This document shows positions 1 through 7,824 of a stretch of DNA of 28,859 nucleotides, one piece after another (position 1 is the first letter of the stretch; each line of letters begins with the position of its first letter). The notes under the pieces are model-generated. The model was not told where the DNA came from, searched no databases, and saw only the letters and a list, made by a program, of their open reading frames with translations. The DNA comes from JBBREP01 sp038202885 (lineage in GTDB: Bacteria > Actinomycetota > Acidimicrobiia > IMCC26256 > PALSA-610). The stretch is from the NCBI GenBank assembly GCA_038202885.1, contig JBBREP010000044.1:1-28859 (forward strand). The letters are read 5' to 3'. The position numbers and the translations under genes are program-made.

Positions 1-1
1 C

Positions 2-1684
2 GCGGGCCAGGTGAACCTCATGAAACTGGCGATCGCCGACACGAGGGACCACATCCTCGACTCGGTCGTGATGCTTAAGGCGCAGAGCCTGAGCGTCGTC
101 CCACCTGAGTCGTGCAACAACGGTACTGACGACAACGGTGATGGCAAGATCGACATGAACGACCCGCTGTGCCAGGCCTCGACGACGCCGCCGCCGACGG
201 GCAACGGTGGCATCGGCTCGGGCAACAGCGCCCCGCCGTTCACGGGCAACGAGGGCACACCCATCTCGCTGGATGCGAGTGCCGTGGGCTGGGCCACGAC
301 GCCTGACACCGTGTCGACCACATGGCAGGTGACCGGTATCAACGGCACGCCGGGGACGTGCGATGTCGTGCCGAGCGTTGCCCAACCACTGAATACCGAC
401 GGTTCGGCCGCCGTGGTGCACGCGATTTGCCCGAACGAAGGTGAGTACGTCGCCCACGTCTGGGGCTGGGACGGTCCGGCGGGCACCGGCGGCAGCACGT
501 TCGATTACGACGTCGATTTCTTCGTGCATAACGCGCCGCCCGCCGTCACGATCGACGCACCCACCTCCGGGACGCATCTCGACGCTGGCCAGACCGTGAA
601 TCTCGCGGCGTCGGTCACAGACCCAGGAGTGCTGGACACCATCACATGCGCCATCGACTGGGGTGACAGCACGACCGAGCCCGGGGTGTTGAGTGGCGGC
701 ACGTGCAGTGGGTCCCACGCGTATGTGGCCGACGGTCCCGCGATCATTGCAGTCACGGCGACCGACAACGGTGGCGACACCGGTGCGGCCGCGACGCTGG
801 TGACGGTCGGCGCCAGCGTCGGCGCACCGCCTGTGGTGACCGCGAATCCGACGGACGCGATTGTCGCCACGGGCCAGCCGTACTCCTTTGTCGCTAGCGC
901 CACCGGCACCCCGTCGCCAGGTGTGCAGTGGCAGCAGTCAAACGACCTCGGCGCAACCTGGACCGACATTGTCGGCGCGACGGCTACGACATTGACCGGC
1001 ACGGCGACGCTGGCCGACTCCGCCAGCCAGTACCGCGCCGAGTTCACCAACGCGTCGGGGACCGCGACAACGACCAGCGCAACGCTCACCGTGACTGGGA
1101 CCGCCGTCACCGTCGCCTCGTCGAACCTCACTCCAGTCGTCGGCGAGCGGGTGACCCTGACGGCGACCGTGGCCGACTCGGCGAAGCCGTCGAGTGCCAT
1201 CGGCGGCATGCTGCGGTTCTACGACGGTGCGACCCAGCTGGGTGCGAGGAGCTTCAAGTCTGGGGGCACTGCGTCGCTCGTGACGACCAAGCTCGGCCTC
1301 GGTGCTCACTCGATCACCGCGGTGTGGCGACCAACAGCCAAGAGCGTGGCGTTCACGTCGCCACCGTTGGCCGTTGTCGTTGGTCAGGCCTCGACGAGTG
1401 TGACGCTCACGGTGAATCGAGCGAAGGGCACGACGGCAACGGTGTTCATGTTCAATGCCGTTGTCAAGGTCGTCGCGCCTGGCCGGTCCAAGGTGTTCCC
1501 CGGCACCGTGACCTTCTACGACGGTGTCGTGTCGATCGGCACCGTCACCCTGACGACCACCGCGGCGGCGAAACTCGCGATCACACTGTCCACAGGCGTC
1601 CGCGCGATCACCGCGGTTTACCTGGGCAACACGAACCTGCAGCCGTCTCCGCCGTCGAACGCCCGGAGTGTTGTCGTGACGTGA
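2..1684 (+). CDS. Secreted Ig/PKD-repeat surface protein, 3' part only
   Basis: The reading frame is open from the first bases of the window, so this is the C-terminal part of a longer protein. The first ~30 residues (ending DSVVMLKAQSL) resemble the end of a choice-of-anchor L domain, so I treat the in-frame GTG at 11 as internal. A Cys-bounded Asp-rich loop (residues 35-54 counted from base 11, DDNGDGKID core) looks like a calcium-binding thrombospondin-3-type linker. Then come a Pro/Gly linker, a PKD-like domain pair (~75-267), an Ig-like domain with a WQQSNDLGATW core (~270-363) and two bacterial Ig (Big_3_5-type) repeats marked by LRFYDGATQLG and VTFYDGVVSIG (~364-557). There is no sorting signal or C-terminal membrane segment. 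Its role is probably extracellular adhesion or a structural scaffold; no enzymatic domain is visible. The next gene is also secreted and on the same strand. Confidence 0.8.
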   Translation, partial: AGQVNLMKLAIADTRDHILDSVVMLKAQSLSVVPPESCNNGTDDNGDGKIDMNDPLCQASTTPPPTGNGGIGSGNSAPPFTGNEGTPISLDASAVGWATTPDTVSTTWQVTGINGTPGTCDVVPSVAQPLNTDGSAAVVHAICPNEGEYVAHVWGWDGPAGTGGSTFDYDVDFFVHNAPPAVTIDAPTSGTHLDAGQTVNLAASVTDPGVLDTITCAIDWGDSTTEPGVLSGGTCSGSHAYVADGPAIIAVTATDNGGDTGAAATLVTVGASVGAPPVVTANPTDAIVATGQPYSFVASATGTPSPGVQWQQSNDLGATWTDIVGATATTLTGTATLADSASQYRAEFTNASGTATTTSATLTVTGTAVTVASSNLTPVVGERVTLTATVADSAKPSSAIGGMLRFYDGATQLGARSFKSGGTASLVTTKLGLGAHSITAVWRPTAKSVAFTSPPLAVVVGQASTSVTLTVNRAKGTTATVFMFNAVVKVVAPGRSKVFPGTVTFYDGVVSIGTVTLTTTAAAKLAITLSTGVRAITAVYLGNTNLQPSPPSNARSVVVT

Positions 1685-1858
1685 TCGCGCAGCCGTCGGG
1701 CTTGCCTAGGTAAGCGATCGCGACGCTTGAGGCTGTGTTGCCCGGACACCAGAAATTCCATGCTGTCGGTACCTGCATCGTGTGCTGTTTTCGCGATACG
1801 GTGCCCGCCGCGGGCAGCTTGGCGGGGCCGCAAGGCTGGCGAAAAAGGGTGGTGGGCG

Positions 1859-3547
1859 ATGACTCGGCGTGAACGAGCAGGTTTCGGTTCGCGGGTCGCG
1901 ATCGCGACGGGAGCCCTCCTGGGTGTACTCATCTTGGCGAGCGCGGCGACGTCGGGAGCGAGCAGTAGTGGTGCTGCGCACGCTGCGCGTCGCGACACCG
2001 TTACCGGGATCGACGCGTTGGGCGATCCGATCGCGGCCGCGGATCAGCACGCAGTGGAAGACGCGTCGGCGTACACCGCCAGACCATCGGCGCCGGTTCC
2101 TCCGCTGCCGGTGAAGAGCACGGCTCCGAGTGACATCGGGTCGTGGGCTGCGCCGCACACTGATGCAACCGGGGTCACGGGTATTCATTCAGTGTTGCTG
2201 CGCACCGGCAAGGTGCTCCTGTGGAGCCCGTACGCGAAGCACTCTGCGCCCGCGTCCGCGTCGCAAGCGCCGAGTTACGAGATCCAGACGATGGCCGCGG
2301 TGTACGACCCGGTGACGAACACGTCGGTTCGCGTCGATCCGCCCGACGACGGCGATGTGTTCTGCGGTGCCGCGACGATTCTCGGTGACGGCACCGTGCT
2401 TGTCGTGGGCGGCCAAGATCCGTACCACGGTTGGTACGGATCGCGTGGCAGCGCGATGGTGCTGCTGTTCAACCCGATCACGCAGAAGTGGTCGCAGGCC
2501 AAGCCGATGGCCGCGGGTCGTTGGTACCCGACGGTCACCGAGTTGGCCGACGGCAGCGCCGTGATCGTCGGCGGGCGCGACGTGAACGCGCGCGGCAACA
2601 ACTCGATCGAACGCGTCGGACCAATGCCTTCGGTCGATCCGCACGTAGTCGGCACGATGAAGCTCGACTATCAGCAGGACCTCTATCCGAACCAGTTCCT
2701 CCTGCCCAACGGCCACGTGTTCACGTTCGCCGGGAGCGCCACGAATTTCCTCGACCCGTCAACGTGGCGTGTCGACAAGGGCCCCGTGCCGCTTGCGCCC
2801 GAGTTCAACTACCCGAACGCGGTCGTGCTGCCCATCACGCCGGGCGCCGACATCGAGATGGTCGTGTACGGCGGCAAGAACAAGTTCGCCGGCACGACGA
2901 CGTCGATCTCGTCGAAGATCGATCTGTCGTCGCCGACACCGAAGTTCACCGCGCTCAGACCGATGCCGCAGCCGCGCACGAACACGAACTCGGTGCTCCT
3001 GCCCGACGGCACGATCCTCGTCGTCGGCGGCAACCAAATCGACCAGTTCACGAACCCGTATCTGCAGTCGTTGCTCTACGACCCGGTGCACGACACGTGG
3101 ACGCCGATGGCATCGCAGGCCTTGCGCCGCGGGTATCACTCGACCGCGATCCTCCTGCCCGACGGCCGGGTGCTGTCGGCCGGCGACAATGGACCCGTGG
3201 TCGGCGGTGGTGGGCGCAACCATGAGGAGATCTACTCGCCGCCGTACCTGTTCCGCGGCGACCGCCCGACGATCGTCAGTGCACCCGCAGCCGCGAAGGT
3301 CGGCTCCACGTTCGCGGTCGTGACCGCTGGCGAAGTCGCCAACGCGGTGCTGATCTCACCGGCGGCCACCACCCACGCCACGAACATGCACCAGCGGATG
3401 GTCCGGCCAGTATCAGTACCCGCGTTCGGCCACGGCCTCGTGCTCACGATCCCGAACGACGGCAGCGTGCCGCCCGGGCCATACATGCTGTTCGCGCTCA
3501 ACGCCAACAACATCCCGTCTGCGGCCGCATGGGTGATGGTGTCGTGA
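1859..3547 (+). CDS. Secreted copper radical oxidase (galactose/glyoxal oxidase-like, DUF1929)
   Basis: This is a 562-residue protein from the ATG at 1859, chosen because an AGGGTGG box precedes it and an Arg-rich N-terminus plus hydrophobic signal segment (~13-35) follows. The body is a Kelch-type beta-propeller with repeated LPDGTILVVGG-like blades, followed by a C-terminal DUF1929 (galactose-oxidase early-set) domain from about residue 450. The copper-radical residues of the AA5 family can be placed by motif: Cys169 (VFCGAATIL) and Tyr223 (GRWYPTV) for the thioether cofactor, Tyr426-His427 (RRGYHSTAILLPDGR) and His506 (ATTHATN) as copper ligands. These correspond to Cys228, Tyr272, Tyr495, His496 and His581 of Fusarium galactose oxidase. 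It should oxidise a primary alcohol or aldehyde outside the cell and release H2O2. Streptomyces GlxA is a bacterial relative. The substrate cannot be read from sequence. The 3' end converges on the lipoprotein gene. Confidence 0.85.
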   Translation: MTRRERAGFGSRVAIATGALLGVLILASAATSGASSSGAAHAARRDTVTGIDALGDPIAAADQHAVEDASAYTARPSAPVPPLPVKSTAPSDIGSWAAPHTDATGVTGIHSVLLRTGKVLLWSPYAKHSAPASASQAPSYEIQTMAAVYDPVTNTSVRVDPPDDGDVFCGAATILGDGTVLVVGGQDPYHGWYGSRGSAMVLLFNPITQKWSQAKPMAAGRWYPTVTELADGSAVIVGGRDVNARGNNSIERVGPMPSVDPHVVGTMKLDYQQDLYPNQFLLPNGHVFTFAGSATNFLDPSTWRVDKGPVPLAPEFNYPNAVVLPITPGADIEMVVYGGKNKFAGTTTSISSKIDLSSPTPKFTALRPMPQPRTNTNSVLLPDGTILVVGGNQIDQFTNPYLQSLLYDPVHDTWTPMASQALRRGYHSTAILLPDGRVLSAGDNGPVVGGGGRNHEEIYSPPYLFRGDRPTIVSAPAAAKVGSTFAVVTAGEVANAVLISPAATTHATNMHQRMVRPVSVPAFGHGLVLTIPNDGSVPPGPYMLFALNANNIPSAAAWVMVS

Positions 3548-3581
3548 GCGGCACCGGCCCGACCGGGCGCCGCGCGCTCAC
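3544..3581. terminator. Convergent hairpin shared by two stop codons
   Basis: GTGAGCG (3544-3550) is the reverse complement of CGCTCAC (3575-3581), and inside it CCGG (3554-3557) pairs with CCGG (3563-3566). The hairpin covers the TGA of the copper oxidase gene and the TGA of the opposing lipoprotein gene. There is no T-tract, so a bidirectional terminator role is inferred from position and symmetry. Confidence 0.5.
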
Positions 3582-4141
3582 GTGTTCGGGATGAGGGCCT
3601 TGTAGTCGTCGCGGGAGACGGGCTGATTCGTGAGGGAGCTGTCGGCCCGGGGAACGTCGATGGGGCGCCCGTGGTTGGTGAAGCGCACTTGTCCGATACC
3701 GGGCAGGCTGGTGAGTGTGCACACGATTTGGGCGATCGCGAGGATTTGGGTGGCGGGCGGGATGTTCGCGAAGTCGAGATCGATGTTCGCGATGCCACGG
3801 GTAGTGGCGCCGGCCGTGAAGAGGTTGGGCTGCGTGAGCGCAGAGCGCGTTCCGGCGGGGAGCGCGCTCTGGGATATGTCGAGCAGCGCTTGGAGGGTCT
3901 TGCGGACCGACTGCGGAGCTGGGAGCCCCGTCGGGTTCTCGATGAGGTGATTGCCGCGAATGAGGCACAGTTCGACGCGCCCGGTTGGCGTGCCAATCGC
4001 GAGCGTGGTGGTCGTCGCGGGCGCGGCGAGATGCACGCGGTTGTTGTCGAGTTGCGTCGGAGTGTCTTGGTGCGGCACCCCGCACGCGCCGACCAGCGCG
4101 CACGCGACGACGACACCGAGCGCGTGAACTCGCCGGGTCAT
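3578..4141 (-). CDS. GerMN-domain lipoprotein (LpqB-like position)
   Basis: This is a 187-residue protein. A signal peptide (MTRRVHALGVVVACALVGAC) ends in a lipobox with Cys20 as the predicted lipid-modified residue. After a Thr-rich linker (TTTTLAIGTPTGRVELCLI) comes a single GerMN-like domain (~50-175), including the pattern VRKTLQALLDISQSALPAGTRSAL and the FANIPPATQILAIAQIVCTL core. It overlaps the end of the histidine kinase gene by 4 bases (ATGA-type), so the two are translationally coupled. In mycobacteria LpqB, a larger GerMN lipoprotein, is co-transcribed with MtrAB and tunes the kinase. This gene has the same position but lacks the beta-propeller part of LpqB. A periplasmic or extracytoplasmic modulator of the kinase is the likely role. 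Confidence 0.8.
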   Translation of the reverse strand: MTRRVHALGVVVACALVGACGVPHQDTPTQLDNNRVHLAAPATTTTLAIGTPTGRVELCLIRGNHLIENPTGLPAPQSVRKTLQALLDISQSALPAGTRSALTQPNLFTAGATTRGIANIDLDFANIPPATQILAIAQIVCTLTSLPGIGQVRFTNHGRPIDVPRADSSLTNQPVSRDDYKALIPNT

Positions 4142-5520
4142 TCGGAGCTACCCGTCGATATGTCCAGCGGGAGCTCGATGACGAAACGCGCGCCGCCCGT
4201 GGGACTGTCGGCGACAGTGAGGCGACCACCGTGGAGTTCGCAGTGCGCAGCGGCGATGGCGAGCCCGAGCCCAGTGCCGGGCGCACTCGACGCTCGGCTG
4301 GACTCACCGCGATTGAAGCGCTCGAAGACGATGTCGCGGTCGCCGGGCGGGATCCCCGGCCCTGCGTCGTCAACAGCAATTTCCAACCCGTCGACGGTCC
4401 CGACCACGAGAACCTGTGTCGCTCCGTTCGCATAATGGTCGGCGTTTTCGAGCAGGTTCGTCAGCACGCGATCGATCCGACGAGGATCGAACCGTGCCGA
4501 CCGCGGTGCGGACGGGTCGACGGCCACAGGGACTTCGGCGTGTCCCGTTCGTCGAAGCACCCCCTCGACAAAACGCGCCGGATCGGTATCTTCGAGCACG
4601 AGCGACGCCGATCCGGCGTCGAAGCGCGAGATTTCGAGAAGGTCGAGCACGAGGCGTTCGAAACGTTCGGTTTGGCGGCGCAGAATGTCGAGCGCGGGAC
4701 GGGACCGATCATCGACGCGGCGGCCGAGGACGTCGATCGCGGACCGGATTGCTGTCAGCGGCGTACGGAGCTCATGGCTGACATCGGATGCGAACCGAGC
4801 CTCATGGTCGACGCGCTCTTGAAGCGTGTCGACCATGTCGTTGAACGCATGCACGAACGGCGCGAGATCCGGGTCGCTGGTGACCAGGCGCCGGTCATGG
4901 TTCCCACTCGCGATATCGACAGCCGTGTGGGCCATGGCGTCGATAGGGCGGAGGATGCGGCGGCTCGCGAAGAGCCCGACGGTGGCGCCCGAAACGGTAG
5001 TGATTGCGGCCGCAATGGCGAGGATGATGGCGAGGGTACGCAGCGTCGCCTCAAGCTCGGTGAGCGTGAACACTTCGTAGTAGACCCCGACATCGGGACC
5101 GATCGGAACCGCGACGATGACCGCGGGCTGGCCGCCGATCGTGACGCGCTGGCGCTGGGTTTGCGACCCTTGGAGCGTGCGCAGCGCTGGCGGTATGGCG
5201 TCACGGCCGGCGTCGATTGACGCCGCGAACCACCGGCGATCGAGTCGCAGCACAGGATGCGCTCCGGTCGCGCTGGACAGACTTGCGAGGATCACCGTTG
5301 GGTCCGCGGTTCGGTCTTGCAGAAACGCCGCGGCGGTGCGGGCGTCAACAACGGCCTGGTGCGTGGCGAGCGTTTCGCGTTTCGAGAGCAGATAACGCCG
5401 AGTCAACGCGTAGGTCATGAGCACGAGGCTGACGGAGAGGATGAGCGCGAGGGCGGCGAACGCGATGCTCGTCCGGACTCGCAATCCGGCCTTGCGTTGA
5501 ATGTGCGAAGGGTCAGGCAC
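4138..5520 (-). CDS. Membrane sensor histidine kinase (MtrB-like)
   Basis: This is a 460-residue protein with two membrane segments (about 17-39 and 161-185) flanking a ~120-residue extracytoplasmic sensor region. A HAMP linker (~186-238), a HisKA dimerisation domain with the phospho-acceptor His249 in DVSHELRTP, and a HATPase_c domain with N-box (NLLENADHY), G1 (DDAGPGI), F-box (FERFNRG) and G2 (GTGLGLA) motifs follow. All catalytic motifs are intact. Its start overlaps the 3' end of the response-regulator gene by 8 bases and its end overlaps the lipoprotein gene by 4, giving a tight three-gene unit. The order regulator-kinase-GerMN lipoprotein matches mtrA-mtrB-lpqB of Actinobacteria, but sequence orthology cannot be decided by eye, so no symbol is given. 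The signal is unknown. Confidence 0.93.
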   Translation of the reverse strand: MPDPSHIQRKAGLRVRTSIAFAALALILSVSLVLMTYALTRRYLLSKRETLATHQAVVDARTAAAFLQDRTADPTVILASLSSATGAHPVLRLDRRWFAASIDAGRDAIPPALRTLQGSQTQRQRVTIGGQPAVIVAVPIGPDVGVYYEVFTLTELEATLRTLAIILAIAAAITTVSGATVGLFASRRILRPIDAMAHTAVDIASGNHDRRLVTSDPDLAPFVHAFNDMVDTLQERVDHEARFASDVSHELRTPLTAIRSAIDVLGRRVDDRSRPALDILRRQTERFERLVLDLLEISRFDAGSASLVLEDTDPARFVEGVLRRTGHAEVPVAVDPSAPRSARFDPRRIDRVLTNLLENADHYANGATQVLVVGTVDGLEIAVDDAGPGIPPGDRDIVFERFNRGESSRASSAPGTGLGLAIAAAHCELHGGRLTVADSPTGGARFVIELPLDISTGSSE

Positions 5521-6199
5521 CGTCGACGAGCTTGTAACCCAGGCCGCGCGCCGTCACGAGCGTCCGCGGGGCCGCCGGGTCGTCCTCGATCTTCGCCCGC
5601 AGTCGTCCGATGTGCGCGTCGACAGTCCGGCTGTCGCCGACGCTCTCGTAACCCCATACGCGGTCGAGGAGTTGCTCACGACTCAAGATGGCGCCGGCGT
5701 GCTTGGCGAACTCGCACAGCAGGCGAAACTCGGTCCGGGTGAGTTCGACCAGCTCGCCGCGCTTTCGCACGACACCTTCGGCGGGACGGATTTCGAGGTC
5801 GCCGACATCGAAGACCCGCCGTTCGTCGGGCTGGGGCGCGGCTCGTCGCAACAGCGCCCGGACCCGGGCCGACAGCTCGCGGGCCACGAAGGGCTTGGTC
5901 ACGTAATCATCGACGCCACCTTCCAGCGCGGCGACGACATCGACGCTGTCGGCCTGCGCGGACACGACGATGATCGGAACGTTGCGGTGTTGGCGCACGA
6001 TTCGGCACACCTCAAGCCCGTGAGTTCCCGGTAGCCGCAGATCCAACAGCACCAGGTCGGGCTCCTCGGACAAGGCTCGAGCGATCGCGGTGTCGCCGTC
6101 TGCGGCCTCGATCACCACGTAGCCGTCGTCCTCGAGCAGCATCCGGAGCGTCGCACGCACGTCACCGTCGTCTTCGACGATCAAAATTCGGGCTGCCAC
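5513..6199 (-). CDS. OmpR/PhoB-family response regulator
   Basis: This is a 228-residue two-domain regulator. The receiver domain (1-~118) has the acidic pocket (Glu9-Asp10-Asp11), phospho-acceptor Asp53 in LLDLRLPG, Ser80 and Lys102 in VTKPF. The C-terminal winged-helix domain (~130-226) has the typical LTRTEFRLLCEFAKHAG, SREQLLDRVWGY and RTVDAHIGRLRAKIE elements. It is the first gene of the regulator-kinase-lipoprotein unit, so its promoter lies upstream of 6199, next to the inverted-repeat-rich stretch at 6326-6410. The kinase encoded immediately downstream is its evident partner. Overall form agrees with MtrA-type regulators; target genes are not visible here. Confidence 0.93.
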   Translation of the reverse strand: MAARILIVEDDGDVRATLRMLLEDDGYVVIEAADGDTAIARALSEEPDLVLLDLRLPGTHGLEVCRIVRQHRNVPIIVVSAQADSVDVVAALEGGVDDYVTKPFVARELSARVRALLRRAAPQPDERRVFDVGDLEIRPAEGVVRKRGELVELTRTEFRLLCEFAKHAGAILSREQLLDRVWGYESVGDSRTVDAHIGRLRAKIEDDPAAPRTLVTARGLGYKLVDGA

Positions 6200-6325
6200 G
6201 AGTCCATTCTTGCGTACTAGCCCGCCCGCGTGTCGGCGCTGTCACGAAACGGGCAATTCGTCGTGCCGCGCCGTCGAACCAAGCTCGGCGAAGGGAAGCC
6301 GCCATGCGGTGAGTGTTGGAGGTCG

Positions 6326-6410
6326 ACGCGACGGTCGCGTGATCACAAGGTTGCGATCACGCGACAGCCTCGTGGTGACGACACAGGACACTTGTCGCGA
6401 AATCGCGACA
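6326..6410. promoter_or_regulatory. Cluster of GTCGCG inverted half-sites
   Basis: GTCGCG or its complement CGCGAC occurs five times in alternating orientation: 6327-6332, 6334-6339, 6360-6365, 6394-6399 and 6404-6409. These build three inverted repeats: ACGCGAC-g-GTCGCGT (6326-6340), a 32-bp near-palindrome with perfect 11-base outer arms GTCGCGTGATC/GATCACGCGAC (6334-6365), and TGTCGCGA-aa-TCGCGACA (6393-6410). A multi-site operator is the simplest reading. A structured RNA is the alternative. Confidence 0.45.
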
Positions 6411-6496
6411 TTCCCATCACCGGTTCGCACCATGGACCGACGAGCATCGTCACATGGCCCCAACCGGTTGGCTCAATCCACCCCGCCCACCGGGCG

Positions 6497-6533
6497 GCGC
6501 ACCCCTTGGGCACCCTCCCGCCGAGGGGTGCGC
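6497..6533. repeat. Perfect 10-bp inverted repeat (hairpin)
   Basis: GCGCACCCCT (6497-6506) is exactly complementary to AGGGGTGCGC (6524-6533), with a 17-base spacer. It lacks a T-tract on either strand. It could be a terminator or part of a structured RNA; it is not linked to an intact gene. Confidence 0.4.
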
Positions 6534-6604
6534 GCGGGCCGTACTCTCCAGCGCCCACGCTTCGCGAGGCGCCAGCGTGTGACCCGGCGCGCGCTTCGCG
6601 AGGC

Positions 6605-6964
6605 GTGCGGTTGCGATTCCCGCCCGGCGGGGGTGTGCGGTTGTCGTTCGTGAAGACGCTCGCCAGTAACGCCGAGGTGCTCATCGGGAGCGAAACCATC
6701 GTGAGCGGCCTCAGCTACCAGCAGGGGGTGGCCCTGTCGCTGTCGTTTGCCGTCACCGGCACGAACCCCACGACCCTCCAAGCCAAGGCCTGGCTTGCCG
6801 GCAGTGCGGAGCCATCGCAGTGGGCCCTCACGGCCACGGACTCCACCGCTGCCCTCCAGAGCGGCGGTCAGCCTGGTGTGCGCGTGTTCCTCGGTGGGGG
6901 ATCCACGAATCTGGCGAATTGGCTCTTCGACAATTTCGTCGTCACCGATCTCGCCGGCCCGTAA
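6605..6964 (+). pseudogene. C-terminal remnant of a secreted carbohydrate-binding/LamG-like domain protein
   Basis: The last ~119 codons of this frame read like the end of a long secreted actinobacterial protein. VRLRFPPGGGVRLSF, GLSYQQGVALSLSFAVTG, NPTTLQAKAWLAGSAEPSQW, ATDSTAALQSGGQPGVRVFL and LFDNFVVTDL follow the familiar sheet pattern of a concanavalin-like/PKD-associated C-terminal domain. No signal peptide or catalytic part is present and the upstream sequence is unrelated repeat-rich DNA, so the gene has lost its 5' part. The frame is open further upstream (to ~6230), but that part is Arg/Pro/His-rich without domain character. The stop TAA at 6962 abuts a second remnant on the opposite strand. 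Identification is by recalled family pattern. Confidence 0.55.
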
Positions 6965-7104
6965 CCGAACACCCATTCGCGGTGGAGTGCGCGCGAGGTT
7001 TCCAGCACCGCGACCGAGCGCCGCGCCCGTCCGAGGACGAGTGCGGCGCTCAGGTTGGCTGCACGACCACCGACGATCACGACGTCGGAGCTGTGCCGGT
7101 GCAT
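6960..7104 (-). pseudogene. N-terminal remnant of a thioredoxin-reductase-like FAD oxidoreductase
   Basis: From the ATG at 7104 the frame begins MHRHSSDVVIVGGRAANLSA and continues ALVLGRARRSVAVLETSRA, which is the Rossmann-type FAD-binding start of the NAD(P)/FAD-dependent oxidoreductase family (usual form DVVVVGGGPAGLSAALVLGRARR). The dinucleotide motif is damaged (GGRAAN instead of GGGPAG), and homology stops after ~45 residues where the sequence runs into the remnant on the plus strand. It starts 5 bases after the stop of the DUF4386 gene, so it was probably once the last gene of that operon. Only the FAD-binding tip is left, so it is not functional as an enzyme. Confidence 0.65.
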
Positions 7105-7109
7105 GACCG

Positions 7110-7823
7110 TCAGGCAGCGAGAGCGGGGCTCGCAACGGGGACGTCGACAACGGCCGCCGGAAGCTTGATGCCCTTGACCACCATGTACACACCGACCGAG
7201 AACTCCCATGCGGCGATCGGCAATGCGCCGACGAAGGCGGCCGACGACGTCTGTGTGTAACCGCCGAACATCGTGATCACGCCGGAAGTGAACAGCAACG
7301 GCGCACCCACAAGCCCCATCAGCGGGATGATGCGCGGAACGAGACGGAATCGGTACATCACCGTTGCGAGGAACAGCGCGTTGATGGCGGGCATGAAGCC
7401 GGGGCCGAGCAGGAACGCCCAGTGGTGGGCCGCGACGAGTGCTCGGCTGGTCGTCATCAGCGACGCCGTGTCGCCGCCGGCGGCGTTGCTGCGGAGCGTC
7501 ACGATCGAAAGAAGGCTGATCGCACCGACGACGAGGATGGCGGCTTCGAGCGTGCGGGAGGTGATGAAGCCGATCGCGGCGGATGGGCTGAAGCGCCGGA
7601 CCACCGGGTACAACGCGACGGCCGTACCGATGCCGGCGACTGCGCAGACGAAGTCCATGAGGCAGGCAAGGATCACGCCCTTGTCGCTGCCATTTCCGAG
7701 GATCCAGCTTGCGTGGTCGACCAATGGAGCCTTGAGCGGGAGTGTCGGGATCGATGCTGCGAACGTCACGAGGTAGAGCACGCCGGCGGCGAGCGCGAGC
7801 TTGCGGGTGTTGCTGGTTTCCAT
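7110..7823 (-). CDS. DUF4386 family membrane protein
   Basis: This is a 237-residue protein with about six hydrophobic membrane segments. It starts METSNTRKLALAAGVLYLVTF, and later has the family-typical SRTLEAAILVVGAISLLS, AHHWAFLLGPGFMPAINALF and RIIPLMGLVGAPLLF stretches. These match my memory of the DUF4386 family, integral membrane proteins of unknown function common in Actinobacteria and Firmicutes. Its ATG lies one base after the stop of the small conserved gene upstream, so the two are co-transcribed and probably translationally coupled. An oxidoreductase remnant follows. No catalytic residues can be named. A large LuxR-type regulator gene lies just upstream in the same direction and may control it. 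Confidence 0.8.
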   Translation of the reverse strand: METSNTRKLALAAGVLYLVTFAASIPTLPLKAPLVDHASWILGNGSDKGVILACLMDFVCAVAGIGTAVALYPVVRRFSPSAAIGFITSRTLEAAILVVGAISLLSIVTLRSNAAGGDTASLMTTSRALVAAHHWAFLLGPGFMPAINALFLATVMYRFRLVPRIIPLMGLVGAPLLFTSGVITMFGGYTQTSSAAFVGALPIAAWEFSVGVYMVVKGIKLPAAVVDVPVASPALAA

Positions 7824-7824
7824 G

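Larger units (their letters stand above)
6200..6604. other. 405-bp gene-free stretch rich in inverted repeats
   Basis: No convincing gene is visible here. The open frames on both strands have no recognisable domain and biased, low-complexity composition. It holds a cluster of GTCGCG half-sites (6326-6410), a 12-bp palindrome CCAACCGGTTGG (6460-6471), a hairpin (6497-6533) and a CACGCT/AGCGTG hairpin (6556-6579). The 14-mer CGCTTCGCGAGGCG occurs twice (starting 6558 and 6592). The first ~100 bases upstream of 6199 must also carry the promoter of the response-regulator operon. Confidence 0.6.

Noticed and set aside
1690..1858. Structured GC-rich leader before the copper oxidase, with GCCGCAAGGCT reminiscent of a c-di-GMP-I riboswitch core
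   Set aside because: The other conserved GEMM elements (GCACAGGGCAAACC-like strand and the closing P1 sequence) are not present, so the resemblance is only a GNRA-like hairpin.
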